This document shows, piece by piece, positions 46,080-56,510 of a stretch of DNA of 64,000 bases. A program made the position numbers and the translations under genes. This stretch comes from Nostoc sp. NMS2 (GTDB lineage: Bacteria; Cyanobacteriota; Cyanobacteriia; Cyanobacteriales; Nostocaceae): assembly GCF_017115105.1 (NCBI RefSeq), contig NZ_JABXKH010000095.1:75835-139834 (forward strand), in the 5' to 3' direction. Numbering within the stretch: position 1 is the first letter of the stretch; each line of letters starts with the position of its first letter. Under the pieces are notes generated by a model. The model saw only the letters and a program-made list of their open reading frames with translations, made no database searches and had not been told where the DNA came from.

Positions 46080-47807
46080 ATGACACAAACAGCCCAGCTT
46101 AGTCCATCATCAGTCTTTGTCGTGAGCGGCGGTGCAAAAGGGATTACGGCTGAGTGTACTATCAAACTAGCCCAACAGCAACCCGGTAAATTCATCCTCC
46201 TCGGTCGCTCCGAACTATTAGAAACCGAGCCAGATTATGCTCAAAACTCTGACGACTCCGCCTTGAAAAAATGCATCATGGAAAATCTTCTTTCTCAAGG
46301 AGAGAAGCCCACACCCATGAATGTGCAAAAAATATATAACAAAATTACCTCCAGCCGCGAAATTAAAAAGACCCTAGCAGCAATTGAAAAAACCGGAGCT
46401 AAAGCAGAATATATCAGCGTCGATGTCACAGATACGCAGGCTTTACAAGAAAAACTTGCCACTGCTGTGCAACATCAGGGCCCAATTACCGGAATCATCC
46501 ACGGCGCGGGAAACTTAGCTGATAAGTTAATTGAAAAGAAAACAGAAGAGGATTTTGAAAAAGTTTACACCGCCAAAGTTCAGGGATTAGAAAACCTGCT
46601 GGCTTGCGTCAACCCGAATCAACTTCAGCATTTAGTTTTGTTTTCTTCAGTAACAGGCTTTTACGGAAATCCTGGACAATCTGATTATGCGATCGCTAAT
46701 GAAATTCTGAACAAATCAGCCCATATATTTAAGCAAAGTTATCCTTCATGTCATGTAGTCGCTATCAACTGGGGCGCTTGGGACAGTGGGATGGTGACAG
46801 CAGAATTAAAGAAGATTTTTCAAGAGCGAAAAATCGATATAATTCCCATTGCAGTTGGGGCACAAATGCTCGTTAAAGAAATGAATAACACCAATCATGC
46901 AACCGCACAAGTTGTTATTGGTAGCCCACTTATTCCACTGGCGACGGAGTTAGATTCAGAACTACGAACTTATCGTATTCGTCGCCAAATGACATTAGAG
47001 GCTAATCCATTTTTACACGATCATACCATTGCTGGTTCTCCAGTCTTACCAGCAACTTGTGCAATGACCTGGATTATCAATGCCTGTGAGCAATTATATC
47101 CTGGTTATAGATTGTTTTATTACCAAGATTTCAAAGTGTTGAAGGGGATTACTTTCAATGAAACATTAGCGAAGGAACACATTTTAGAAATAGAAGAAAT
47201 TGCTAAAGTTAACTTAGAAAACATCGAACTTAAAGCCAAAATTTCGAGTAAAAACCCTGAAGGAAGAATCCATTATCATTTTAGCGCTCAACTCAATCTC
47301 CAGCGAGAAATCCCAGATGTACCAACTTATGAATCTCTCAATCTCGAAGAAGATAATATCATCACCGCTACCGGAAAAGACTTTTACCAAAATGGGGGAA
47401 CCACATTATTTCATGGCCCCGCTTTTCAAGAAATCAAAAGAGTTTTAAACATCAGTCCTGAAAAAATTACTACAGAATGTCTTTGGCCAGAACTCACCGC
47501 CCAACAACAAGGACAATTCCCCGTCCAATGGGTAAATCCTTACACCACTGACTTGAGTATGCACGCCTTATGGGTTTGGACACAACACTTTCATGAAGAA
47601 GGTTGTTTACCTGGAAAAGTCGAAAAATTTGAACAATTTGCGATGATACCACATAACGAAACATTTTACGTTTCTTGTGAAGTACTAGCTAAGACATCGA
47701 GTAGTGCGATCGCAAACTTTATCATACACGACCGCCAAGGTAAAATCTATTCACGAATGCTCGGTGCCCACGCCATTATTTGGTCAATGAAAATGCTCAG
47801 AAGCTAG
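46080..47807 (+). CDS. hglD: Ketoreductase-dehydratase subunit (HglD-type)
   Basis: 575 residues from ATG 46080 (GAGG about eight bases upstream); the frame is open 84 bp earlier but that part is repeat sequence. Residues 1-300 are the catalytic half of a ketoreductase: NADPH loop VVSGGAKGIT, IIHGAGNLADKLIEKK, and the active-site run SSVTGFYGNPGQSDYAIANE. Residues about 305-575 are a hot-dog dehydratase: HTIAGSPVLP gives HxxxGxxxxP with His 315, and DLSMH supplies the second-half Asp motif. It would reduce and dehydrate the ketoacyl chain on HglE. The hglD symbol is from remembered order (hglD before hglC); I am less sure of the symbol than of the function. Confidence 0.75.
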   Translation: MTQTAQLSPSSVFVVSGGAKGITAECTIKLAQQQPGKFILLGRSELLETEPDYAQNSDDSALKKCIMENLLSQGEKPTPMNVQKIYNKITSSREIKKTLAAIEKTGAKAEYISVDVTDTQALQEKLATAVQHQGPITGIIHGAGNLADKLIEKKTEEDFEKVYTAKVQGLENLLACVNPNQLQHLVLFSSVTGFYGNPGQSDYAIANEILNKSAHIFKQSYPSCHVVAINWGAWDSGMVTAELKKIFQERKIDIIPIAVGAQMLVKEMNNTNHATAQVVIGSPLIPLATELDSELRTYRIRRQMTLEANPFLHDHTIAGSPVLPATCAMTWIINACEQLYPGYRLFYYQDFKVLKGITFNETLAKEHILEIEEIAKVNLENIELKAKISSKNPEGRIHYHFSAQLNLQREIPDVPTYESLNLEEDNIITATGKDFYQNGGTTLFHGPAFQEIKRVLNISPEKITTECLWPELTAQQQGQFPVQWVNPYTTDLSMHALWVWTQHFHEEGCLPGKVEKFEQFAMIPHNETFYVSCEVLAKTSSSAIANFIIHDRQGKIYSRMLGAHAIIWSMKMLRS

Positions 47808-47836
47808 TAATCTTCCTTTACGACTCAACACCTATC

Positions 47837-47940
47837 TATAGCAGTCCTAAATCATTTGTGAAAACTTCCCTTTCTTTTCTTGGCGCTCTTGGCGTCTTGG
47901 CGGTTCGTTAATTTTCACAACTCAGATAGGATTGCTATAA
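47837..47940. repeat. CGCCAAG-type mobile repeat, element 2
   Basis: Termini TATAGCAGTCCTAAATC and GATAGGATTGCTATA are inverted repeats; the core is CTTGGCGTCTTGGCGGTTCG. It is the inverse-orientation relative of 52895-52997. It fills the gap between hglD and hglC. Confidence 0.85.
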
Positions 47941-48026
47941 ATTGCCACTTCAAAGTTTGGGGAACAGCGTAAATCCTGCCTTTTAATTATCTCTTGCTAA
48001 ATACCCAAACTCGGAGCATATAAATC

Positions 48027-51000
48027 GTGGAAAAAATAGCCATCATCGCATTATCATGCCTATTCCCCGATGCTAATAACCCTGAAGAATACTGGCAAAA
48101 CATCGTTAATCAAAAAGATTCCACATCCTCTGCAACCGTCGAAGAAATCGGAGTAGATCCGACAATATTTCACAATCCAGTTAAAGGTACACCAGACAAA
48201 ACCTATTCTATCAAAGGCGGGTACATCCGCAACTTCCAATTTAACCCTAATGAATATAATCTACCATCAGAACTTGTTGCTGGCTTAGATAACACTTTCA
48301 AATGGTCATTGTATGCCGCTAAACAAGCAATTGTAAACAGTGGTTATTGGGGTAATCAAACTGTTCTGGCAAAATGTGGCGTAATTTTAGGTAATTTGTC
48401 ATTCCCAACAAAATTATCTAATCAATTATTCTCTCCAATTTACCAGCAATCTATTACCCCTGCCGTCAGAGAACTTTTGCAGTATGAAAACTTTGATTTA
48501 GCTACTCTCCCAAGTGCAACCAAAGCCTCTTTATACAATGCGATGATATCTGGATTACCAGCATCTATCATTGTTCAAGCTCTCTCTCTATCCCAGATAA
48601 ATTTATGTCTGGATGCTGCTTGTTCGTCATCATTTTATGCTATTAAACTAGCATCTCATTACTTATGGTCACACAAAGCTGATGTCATGTTAGCTGGAGC
48701 CATCAGTTGTGCAGATTCCCTGTTCGTGCGGATGTTATTTTCTGGCGTTCAAGGGTATGCAGAAAACGGCATCAGCCGTCCCTTAGATAAATCCTCTAGG
48801 GGGCTAATTCCCGCCGATGGTGTTGGCATGGTGATGCTGAAAAGATATTCTGATGCCGTCAGAGATGGCGATAATATTCTCGCTACCATCTGCGGTAATG
48901 GACTCTCAAATGATGGCAAAGGTAAGCATTTATTGAGTCCAAATCCTAAAGGACAAATCTTAGCTTTTGAACGAGCCTATAATGAGGCGAAATTTAGTCC
49001 AAAAACCATCGATTATTTAGAGTGTCATGCCACTGGCACATTACTAGGAGATACAACCGAATTCAACTCCATAGAAACATTCTTTGGTCAAAATCAAGCT
49101 GCGCCTCTGGTGGGTTCTGCTAAGGCAAATACTGGTCACTTGCTAACTGCTGCTGGCATGGTTGGCTTGACTAAAGTGATTTTGAGTATGTCGCATGGTG
49201 TAATTCCAGCAACCATGAATGTTTCTGAACCTTTAACATCAGAAAATGGTACAATTTCCGCCGATAAAATTGTTAGAACAGCTACGACATGGCCGAATAA
49301 TAACGCACCAATTAAACGGGCAGCTATTAGCGCTTTCGGTTTTGGCGGTACTAATTCTCATCTGATTTTAGAACAAGGAAATACAACACAATCAATTGAA
49401 TCAACTCCACCTGTTCCACCTACCAAAATTGCTATTGTCGGCATGGATGCCTTTTTTGGTAACTGCAATGGTTTAGATGCTTTTGAACGCAGCATTTATG
49501 ATGGAATACAACATTTTACTTCCCTACCGCCTCAAAGATGGCATGGTATAGAAAATCAAGAAAGTGTCCTGAAAGAGTACGGTTTAACAGATGGGAAAGC
49601 ACCAATAGGGGCATATATCAAGGATTTTGAAATCGATACTTTATCGTGCAAAATCCCACCGAATGAGATAGAGAAATTAAATCCACAACAATTGTTGCTT
49701 CTGAAGGTTAGCGATCGCGCCCTAAAAGATGCGAAACTACAGGAGGGTGGCAATGTGGCAGTTATTGTCGCCGCCGAGACAGAATTCTCTGTGCATCAGC
49801 TACAACAAAGATGGAATCTCTCTTGGCAAGTTAAGGATGGTTTACTCAACCAAGGAATTTCTCTACCTGCTGAACAGCTTTCCCAACTGGAAACCATTGT
49901 CAAAGATAGCATTCACCAACCAGTAGAAATTGGCGAATACGTGAGTCACATCGCCAACATCATGGCGAGTCGGATTTCGGCTTTGTGGAACTTCACTGGC
50001 CCTGCATTCACCGTCAGCGCTGGCGAAAATTCCGCCCTCAAAGCGTTGGAAGTTGCCCAAATGCTACTCGCTACTGGAGAAGTAGACGCGGTGGTTGTTG
50101 GTGCGGTAGATTTAGCAGGTGGTGTGGAAAATGTCTTGTTCCGCAGCCAATTTGCCCCAATTAATACGGGTGTGAATACGTTGGGTTATGACCAGCAAGC
50201 TAATGGCTGGACGGTTGGCGAAGGTGCGGGTGCTGTCGTCCTCAAGCGCTACGAAGCTGCTAAAGAAGACAACGAACGCATCTATGCAGTAATTGATGCC
50301 ATGAGTTTCGCACAAGGTAATTCTACTTTGAGTAACGCTTTGGTAAAACCTGATGCTTCAGCTATCAGTGATGTCTGCAAACAAGCCTTCCAGATGGCAG
50401 ATATTCAACCCACAGAGGTTAACTATGTGGAAGTCTTTGGTAGCGGCGTTCCCCAGGAGGATGAAGCCGAAATCACAGGTTTGCTGCAAGCTTATCCGAA
50501 AGTGGGCAATGGTTTGCATTGTGCATTAGGTAGCGTTAAAGCCAATATTGGCCACACCTATACAGCATCGGGAATTGCTAGCTTAATCAAAACCGCTCTC
50601 TGTCTTTATTACAGATATATTCCCGCTACTCCCAAATGGTCTGGTGTCAAAACACCGCAAGTATGGTCAGGTAGCCCTTTCTATGTGGCAATGGAATCAA
50701 GACCTTGGTTTGTCGATAAAGGCGGCACACGCAGAATAGCAGCAATTAATAGCATGGCTATAGATGGCAGTTACGCCCATTTAATCTTATCGGAGGAACC
50801 CAGCCAAGAGGAGCGCGATAACAGATATTTGCAACAAATGCCTTTTCATCTGTTTCCGATAGCAGTTAGCGATCGCACCACCATCCCCGATCTTCTCAAC
50901 AATCTCCAACATACCATAGAAGCGAGTTCTTCTTTATCAGCTACCGCCAGCGAGATATTCGCTACTTTTGAGCAGCAATCTAATGCAAAATACGTCTTAT

Positions 51001-52778
51001 CAATCACAGGACGTAACACAAAAGATTTACTCAAAGAAATTGAATCTGCCCGTAAAGGTGTAAATAATGCCTTTGAAAACGGTACAGATTGGCAAACACC
51101 ACTAGGAAGTTATTTCACCGCGAAACCATTAGGTAAAACTGGAGCAGTTGCTTACGTTTACCCCGCAGCAGTCAATTCTTATATTGGCATTGGTCGCAGC
51201 GTCTTCCGGTTATTTCCGAAAGTCTTTGAGGATTTAAAAAGCAACAATCTCTACAATCGGGCTGCCGATGTTGAAAAGCTGGTTTATCCGAGAAGCTTAC
51301 CTAAATTGACCACCAGGCAACTAGAAACACTCGAAAAGCAATTGTTAGATGATTCACTGGCAATGTTTGAAAGTGAAATCGCCTTTGCTAGATACATGAC
51401 AGCAATTTTTCGAGATGATTTTCAAGTCAAGCCGCAATCTGTATTTGGGTATAGTTTGGGTGAAACTAGCATGATGGTTGCCCAAGGAGTTTGGAGTGAT
51501 TTTGAGGGCGGAAGTAACACCTTAAACTCATCACCTCTATTTGGCGATAAGTTATCTGGCCCTAAAAATGCTGTGCGTGAATATTGGGGATTAACAGATT
51601 CACCAAACAACAATTTTTGGAATACTTATGTTCTCATGGCGACTCCATCGCAAGTTAGAGAATACCTGAAACATGAGAATCGCGTCTACTTAACTCAAAT
51701 TAACACACCAGAAGAAGTATTAATCGCTGGTGAAGATGCTGCCTGTAAGCGAGTGATAGCAACTTTAGGTTGTAATTCTTTCCCCGCACCCTTCGACCAT
51801 GTGATACATTGTGAAGCGATGCGATCGCAGTACGAGGAAATTAAGAAGGTAAACACCTTACCATCGCAAAATCTCCCCGGTATTGTGTTTTACTCAGCCG
51901 CCGACTATCAACCGATTGTACTTGAAAGTGATGCGATCGCGCACAACATCGCCAAAGGATTGTGCCAGGAACTTGATTTTCCGCAATTAGTGAATCGTGT
52001 CTATGGTGATGGAGTCAAAATATTTCTAGAAGCAGGTGCTGGTAATGTTTGTTCCCGATGGATTGATAAAATTCTCGACAACAAAGAACATATCACAGTT
52101 TCTCTGAATCGTAGAGGAATGGATGACCATGCTGCAATGGTTAAAGCATTAGCAAAACTACTCAGTCATCAGGTGAACGTGGATTTATCACCACTGTACA
52201 ACAAAGTTCAAGGAACTGCTAATCAAAATAAAGCAACATTGAGAACAGTTACCTTGGGTGGAAAAGCAATTGCTGCTACAATTTTGAGTGACGAAAATCG
52301 CAAACTTGTTGAAAATTTCGCTGGGGATATTAGGAGCGAACGCTTCAAAATACAGCATCCAGATATACCTAATATCCAACAATCTGAAATCACAGATTTT
52401 CTTAACACTTCCAATCAAATCACCCAACAAGAAAATTACTCCCCTAACATCTTGCCTCAGCCAGAAGAAGTAAAACCGAAAAATATCATTGATAACGTTT
52501 TTGAAGCGAGAGAACAATTACAATCTTCAGAGTCAAGCGCAATTAAACAGCAAATTCCTCCTTCTTCCCCACCAGTCACAACTCAAAAAATTAGTAGCAT
52601 CATCAGCATGTTCGATTTAAATAAGACCCAGTATCAAAAGCTCAATGCTAATAATTCCAAGATAACCAAAGCGCACACAGCCTTCTTACAAGCTAGACAA
52701 GATTACAGTCAACAGATGAGCGAAATCATTCAATTGCAACTAGCTTGCGCCCAAAACTTGCTTAACGACGAATCCTGA
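48027..52778 (+). CDS. hglC: Heterocyst glycolipid polyketide synthase HglC-type: KS-CLF-AT
   Basis: 1583 residues, GTG start with GGAG upstream. Residues 1-450: ketosynthase with active Cys 199 in LDAACSSSF, His motifs ECHATGTLLGD and KANTGHLLTAAG. Residues about 465-930: a second KS fold in which the Cys site is FTVSAGENSA, so it is a chain-length-factor-like partner and not a condensing enzyme. Residues about 1040-1360: an acyltransferase-like domain with GYSLGE (Ser 1143). The tail is Ser/Pro/Gln-rich and ends in a helix around His 1550 that resembles the repeats in HglE. KS-CLF and AT arrangements recall PfaC and PfaB. It would partner HglE in building the C26-C28 chain. Confidence 0.85.
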   Translation: MEKIAIIALSCLFPDANNPEEYWQNIVNQKDSTSSATVEEIGVDPTIFHNPVKGTPDKTYSIKGGYIRNFQFNPNEYNLPSELVAGLDNTFKWSLYAAKQAIVNSGYWGNQTVLAKCGVILGNLSFPTKLSNQLFSPIYQQSITPAVRELLQYENFDLATLPSATKASLYNAMISGLPASIIVQALSLSQINLCLDAACSSSFYAIKLASHYLWSHKADVMLAGAISCADSLFVRMLFSGVQGYAENGISRPLDKSSRGLIPADGVGMVMLKRYSDAVRDGDNILATICGNGLSNDGKGKHLLSPNPKGQILAFERAYNEAKFSPKTIDYLECHATGTLLGDTTEFNSIETFFGQNQAAPLVGSAKANTGHLLTAAGMVGLTKVILSMSHGVIPATMNVSEPLTSENGTISADKIVRTATTWPNNNAPIKRAAISAFGFGGTNSHLILEQGNTTQSIESTPPVPPTKIAIVGMDAFFGNCNGLDAFERSIYDGIQHFTSLPPQRWHGIENQESVLKEYGLTDGKAPIGAYIKDFEIDTLSCKIPPNEIEKLNPQQLLLLKVSDRALKDAKLQEGGNVAVIVAAETEFSVHQLQQRWNLSWQVKDGLLNQGISLPAEQLSQLETIVKDSIHQPVEIGEYVSHIANIMASRISALWNFTGPAFTVSAGENSALKALEVAQMLLATGEVDAVVVGAVDLAGGVENVLFRSQFAPINTGVNTLGYDQQANGWTVGEGAGAVVLKRYEAAKEDNERIYAVIDAMSFAQGNSTLSNALVKPDASAISDVCKQAFQMADIQPTEVNYVEVFGSGVPQEDEAEITGLLQAYPKVGNGLHCALGSVKANIGHTYTASGIASLIKTALCLYYRYIPATPKWSGVKTPQVWSGSPFYVAMESRPWFVDKGGTRRIAAINSMAIDGSYAHLILSEEPSQEERDNRYLQQMPFHLFPIAVSDRTTIPDLLNNLQHTIEASSSLSATASEIFATFEQQSNAKYVLSITGRNTKDLLKEIESARKGVNNAFENGTDWQTPLGSYFTAKPLGKTGAVAYVYPAAVNSYIGIGRSVFRLFPKVFEDLKSNNLYNRAADVEKLVYPRSLPKLTTRQLETLEKQLLDDSLAMFESEIAFARYMTAIFRDDFQVKPQSVFGYSLGETSMMVAQGVWSDFEGGSNTLNSSPLFGDKLSGPKNAVREYWGLTDSPNNNFWNTYVLMATPSQVREYLKHENRVYLTQINTPEEVLIAGEDAACKRVIATLGCNSFPAPFDHVIHCEAMRSQYEEIKKVNTLPSQNLPGIVFYSAADYQPIVLESDAIAHNIAKGLCQELDFPQLVNRVYGDGVKIFLEAGAGNVCSRWIDKILDNKEHITVSLNRRGMDDHAAMVKALAKLLSHQVNVDLSPLYNKVQGTANQNKATLRTVTLGGKAIAATILSDENRKLVENFAGDIRSERFKIQHPDIPNIQQSEITDFLNTSNQITQQENYSPNILPQPEEVKPKNIIDNVFEAREQLQSSESSAIKQQIPPSSPPVTTQKISSIISMFDLNKTQYQKLNANNSKITKAHTAFLQARQDYSQQMSEIIQLQLACAQNLLNDES

Positions 52779-52782
52779 TAAA

Positions 52783-52882
52783 TCATATCAATTCTCTCTG
52801 AACTCCTCTCTTCCTTGGTGTCCTTGGCGTCTTGGCGGTTCGTTTAAAAATTATTACGTGCATCTTCATAGAGAATTGGTAT
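52783..52882. repeat. CGCCAAG-type mobile repeat, element 3
   Basis: Reverse complement of the 40359 type: CTTGGCGTCTTGGCGGTTCG core and a right end GTGCATCTTCATAGAGAATT followed by GGTAT. It begins 5 bp after the hglC stop. Confidence 0.8.
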
Positions 52883-52894
52883 GAAAATTTAGAT

Positions 52895-52997
52895 TTATAT
52901 CGCAATCCTATCTAAGTTTTGGAAATGAACGAACCGCCAAGACGCCAAGAGCGCCAAGGAAGAGAGAAGTTTTCACATACGATTTAGGATTGCTATA
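52895..52997. repeat. CGCCAAG-type mobile repeat, element 4
   Basis: Ends ATCGCAATCCTATCTAAG and TTTAGGATTGCTATAT are inverted; core GAACCGCCAAGACGCCAAGA. Same family as 47837-47940 but in opposite orientation. A TTG that could be mistaken for the hglA start lies inside it. Confidence 0.85.
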
Positions 52998-53058
52998 TCA
53001 AGAGTCTACACCCTTCAATTTTAATTATCCATTGCTTGTAATCCGAGGGATAACTGCC

Positions 53059-54735
53059 GTGACAACCGTAGATACGGTACTAAGTAAACACGATAATGGC
53101 CTTAACTTCTCCGCTTGGTCTTATAACAAAAACCAGGTTTGGAAAGGTTCTTTAGAAACTGTATCTTTCGAGAAACAAACCATCAAAGATAAATTGATGG
53201 TATTAGATAAACCCTGCTACATCGTGAAAGTTGCCGGAAAAATCGGTGTCACGAATGAGGGGTATTTATCCCCTGGTGATAATGGCACAACCGCACAAGT
53301 AGAACTGTTAACATTTGCCGCCCCAATCCGCATTCAACAATTTGGAGATCCGAATTTTCTCTCCTCTCATGGAGTAAAATATGCTTACGTTACCGGCGCA
53401 ATGGCTGGCGGAATTGCTTCCGAAGAAATGGTCATTGCACTCGGAAAAGAGCAAATTTTGAGTTCCTTTGGTGCAGGTGGTTTAACTCCAGAACGTTTAG
53501 AAGCAGCCATAAATCGCATTCAACAAGCTTTACCTCAAGGGCCTTATGCATTTAATTTAATTCACAGTCCCAATGAACCTGCGATTGAACGCCGCGCTGT
53601 AGATTTATACCTCAAATATCAAGTGAGAACAGTAGAAGCATCTGCATTTCTCGACTTAACTCCCAACATTGTTTATTACCGGGTTGCTGGATTGGGGTTG
53701 AATAACGCCAATCAAATTGAAATCAAAAATAAAGTCATCGCCAAAATTTCTCGCCGAGAAGTTGCGACTAAATTTCTGCAACCAGCACCAGCCAGAATAC
53801 TCAAAGAACTTCTGGAACAAGGATTAATTACTGAGTTACAAGCAACCCTTGCCGCTAAAGTTCCAATGGCTGATGATATTACCGTCGAGGCTGATTCTGG
53901 AGGTCATACAGATAACCGTCCCCTGGTTTGTTTGTTGCCTTCTATTATTGCCTTGCGGGATGAAATTCAAGCCCAATATCATTACCAAACACCCATTAGA
54001 ATTGGTGTAGCAGGGGGAATTGGTACACCACAATCAGCATTAGCAGCCTTTATGATGGGTGCTGCTTATGTAATGACTGGTTCAATTAATCAATCATGCG
54101 TTGAATCTGGGGCTTGTGAACATACCAAAAAGTTATTAGCCCAAGCAGAAATGGCTGATATGATAATGGCTCCAGCAGCAGATATGTTTGAAATGGGAGT
54201 TAAATTGCAAGTTCTCAAACGGGGTACAATGTTCCCCATGCGAGCGCAGAAATTATTTGAACTCTATCGCGCTTATGATTCCATTGAAAGCATCCCCCTT
54301 GCAGAAAGAGAGAAATTAGAAAAACAAGTTTTTCGTAAAACTATTGCTGAAGTATGGGAAGGAACTGCGGCTTATTTGTCCCAAAAGAATCCTGAGAAAC
54401 TTGGGAAAGCAGTTAATAATCCTAAACTGAAAATGGCGTTGATTTTTCGCTGGTATCTAGGATTATCTTCTCGTTGGTCTAGTTCTGGTGAAAAAGGTAG
54501 AGAAGTCGATTATCAAATTTGGTGTGGCCCCGCAATGGGCGGTTTCAATGACTGGGTACGCGGTTCTTACTTATCTGAACCAAATAATCGTGGTGTAGTT
54601 GATGTTGCTAATCAAATTATGACTGGTGCAGCCTTTTTGTACCGTGTCCAAAATTTGAAAATTCAAGGGCTGCAAACTTCTGATTATTACAGTCAATATC
54701 ATCCTGTTCGTTCTACATCATTGTTGGAGATTTAA
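53059..54735 (+). CDS. hglA: PfaD-type enoyl reductase (HglA-type)
   Basis: 558 residues from the GTG at 53059, which has GAGGGATAA just upstream; a TTG at 52990 opens a longer frame but lies in a mobile repeat. The protein has the flavin-dependent TIM barrel of the nitropropane-dioxygenase/PfaD family: [48 protein letters not shown], the phosphate loop [20 protein letters not shown], and [15 protein letters not shown]. In PUFA synthases PfaD is the separate enoyl reductase acting on the growing chain, and the same role is inferred here. It is translationally coupled to hglB (2-bp gap). The hglA symbol is from remembered gene order. Confidence 0.75.
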   Translation: MTTVDTVLSKHDNGLNFSAWSYNKNQVWKGSLETVSFEKQTIKDKLMVLDKPCYIVKVAGKIGVTNEGYLSPGDNGTTAQVELLTFAAPIRIQQFGDPNFLSSHGVKYAYVTGAMAGGIASEEMVIALGKEQILSSFGAGGLTPERLEAAINRIQQALPQGPYAFNLIHSPNEPAIERRAVDLYLKYQVRTVEASAFLDLTPNIVYYRVAGLGLNNANQIEIKNKVIAKISRREVATKFLQPAPARILKELLEQGLITELQATLAAKVPMADDITVEADSGGHTDNRPLVCLLPSIIALRDEIQAQYHYQTPIRIGVAGGIGTPQSALAAFMMGAAYVMTGSINQSCVESGACEHTKKLLAQAEMADMIMAPAADMFEMGVKLQVLKRGTMFPMRAQKLFELYRAYDSIESIPLAEREKLEKQVFRKTIAEVWEGTAAYLSQKNPEKLGKAVNNPKLKMALIFRWYLGLSSRWSSSGEKGREVDYQIWCGPAMGGFNDWVRGSYLSEPNNRGVVDVANQIMTGAAFLYRVQNLKIQGLQTSDYYSQYHPVRSTSLLEI

Positions 54736-54737
54736 AA

Positions 54738-56252
54738 ATGACTATAAAACAGTCTTTCACAGCAAACGATATTCAAATATTTTTGATATCTAACTTAGCT
54801 AAGTTGCTAGGAGTAGCAACTGATGAAATAGATGTCAAAGAACATTTAGAAAACTATGGGTTAGATTCAGCCCAAGCAATGATTTTAGTAAGTAACTTAG
54901 AAAAGTTGCTCGGATTTCAACCATCTCCGTTGCTGCTGTGGCATTACCCAAATATTGAAGCTCTTTCACAGCGTTTAGCTGAAGAAGTGCAAGAAGGTTC
55001 ACCGATTCAAGATACAAAGGTGACAGCCTCTAATGCCAATGCTGCACCCTCTGTTCTAGATTTAGGTGCTGAGGCTGTTCTTGACCCTACCATCCATCCC
55101 GGCGCTGCATCTAATGTACTTGTGGGTGAACCTAAGAACATCTTTTTAACTGGAGGAACAGGCTTTTTAGGAGCTTTTATTATCCGGGAATTGCTACAGG
55201 AAACCAATGCGGATATCTATTGCTTAGTCCGTGCTGCCAATACTGAAGAAGGCAAAAGCAAACTCCAAAAGAATCTGCAACAGTATGCAATTTGGCAGGA
55301 AGAATTTAACTCCAGAATTATTCCTATTGTTGGCGATTTATCTCAGCCTTTGTTAGGTATTGGTTCAGAACAGTTTCAAGTTTTAGCTACCAATATTGAT
55401 ACTATTTATCATAGTGCTGCTTTGTTGAATTATGTTTTCCCATACTCCGCACTAAAAGCAGCCAATGTTTTAGGAACTCAAGAAGTTTTGAGATTAGCTT
55501 GTCAAATTAAAGTCAAGCCTGTACATTATGTTTCTAGTGTGGCTGTTTTTGAATCAACTGCTTATGCTGGCAAGGTTGTCAAAGAGCAGGATGAATTCAA
55601 CCATTGGGAAGGTATTTATCTTGGTTACTCTCAAACTAAATGGGTAGCTGAAAAGTTAGTTAAAATTGCTCGTGACCGTGGACTTCCTGTAACTATTCAT
55701 AGACCACCACTGATTTCCGGTGATAGCAAAACAGGCATTTGTAACACGCATGACTTTATCAATTTGATGACCAAGGGCTGTCTACAAATGGGATATTTCC
55801 CTGATGTAGATTATATGTTGGATATGTCTCCTGTGGACTATGTGAGTAAAGCGATTGTTTATCTATCACGGCAGAAAGAATCTATAGGTAAAGCTTTCAA
55901 TTTACAACATCCCCAACCTGCCGCTTTGAAAATGCTAGTTGAGTGGATACGCTCTTTTGGTTATTCGGTTGAGATGATTCCTTATGAAAAATGGCAATCT
56001 GAGTTAATCAATAATGTGACTTCTGCGGACAATCCTTTGTACACTCTGCGACCATTTTTGCTGGAACGTTGGTCTGATGAACAACTGACTATTCCTGATT
56101 TGTATTTACAAGCTAGAAGACCCCATATTAGCTGCCAAGATACTCTTCATGCATTGGCAGGTAGTTCTATTGCTTGTCCTCCAATTGACTCTCAATTGTT
56201 TATGACTTATACTGCCTACTTGATTCAAAGTGGTTTCTTGAATATCGCTTAG
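54738..56252 (+). CDS. hglB: Acyl carrier-thioester reductase HglB (HetM)
   Basis: 504 residues, close to the 506 I recall for Anabaena HetM. Residues 1-85: acyl carrier domain with phosphopantetheine Ser 44 in YGLDSAQAM. After a linker, residues about 133-504 are a thioester reductase: NADPH motif [10 protein letters not shown] (about 136-145), DLSQPLLGI, and catalytic Tyr-Lys in [13 protein letters not shown]. It would release the finished chain by reduction to an aldehyde or alcohol, giving the aglycone for HglT. It begins 2 bp after the upstream gene. Two mobile repeats lie downstream. Confidence 0.9.
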   Translation: MTIKQSFTANDIQIFLISNLAKLLGVATDEIDVKEHLENYGLDSAQAMILVSNLEKLLGFQPSPLLLWHYPNIEALSQRLAEEVQEGSPIQDTKVTASNANAAPSVLDLGAEAVLDPTIHPGAASNVLVGEPKNIFLTGGTGFLGAFIIRELLQETNADIYCLVRAANTEEGKSKLQKNLQQYAIWQEEFNSRIIPIVGDLSQPLLGIGSEQFQVLATNIDTIYHSAALLNYVFPYSALKAANVLGTQEVLRLACQIKVKPVHYVSSVAVFESTAYAGKVVKEQDEFNHWEGIYLGYSQTKWVAEKLVKIARDRGLPVTIHRPPLISGDSKTGICNTHDFINLMTKGCLQMGYFPDVDYMLDMSPVDYVSKAIVYLSRQKESIGKAFNLQHPQPAALKMLVEWIRSFGYSVEMIPYEKWQSELINNVTSADNPLYTLRPFLLERWSDEQLTIPDLYLQARRPHISCQDTLHALAGSSIACPPIDSQLFMTYTAYLIQSGFLNIA

Positions 56253-56306
56253 TAATTCACAAATTGCGTAGGGTGTGTCAAGACTAAATTGTTGCAAAAA
56301 AAAATT

Positions 56307-56379
56307 GTAGGTTGGGTTGAGGAACGAAACCCAACACTCCGTTCAATGTTGGGTTTCGCGCTGCTCAACCCAACCTACG
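56307..56379. repeat. MITE-like palindrome, copy 3 (GTAGGTTGGGTTGAGGAACG)
   Basis: GTAGGTTGGGTTGAGGAACG and AAACCCAACA are inverted in TGTTGGGTTTC and CAACCCAACCTACG. Same family as 21471 and 38990. Confidence 0.85.
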
Positions 56380-56510
56380 TCTAATGCAATACTGTTCGGT
56401 TAAGACAAGAGACGCGATGAATCGCCGTCTCTACAATAATCAGTCTTGCGTCTTTGTAATCTAGAATTTTCATCAAAAACCTTAACTGAACCGTATTGAC
56501 ATCTAATGCA
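56380..56510. mobile_element. MITE with 9-bp target duplication TCTAATGCA
   Basis: TCTAATGCA occurs at 56380-56388 and again at 56502-56510, directly flanking an element with termini ATACTGTTCGGTTAAG and CTTAACTGAACCGTAT. The interior matches 10011-10145. The duplicated target and inverted ends indicate insertion by transposition. No transposase is encoded. Confidence 0.82.

Noticed and set aside
52990..53058. TTG start for the enoyl reductase
   Set aside because: The codon is in the end of a mobile repeat; GTG 53059 has GAGGG upstream and fits the family start.
40651..56252. A novel polyketide or PUFA pathway
   Set aside because: Domain order resembles PUFA synthases, but the hglB-hetN-hetI end and the neighbouring hgdBC and hglT genes identify it as the known heterocyst glycolipid system.
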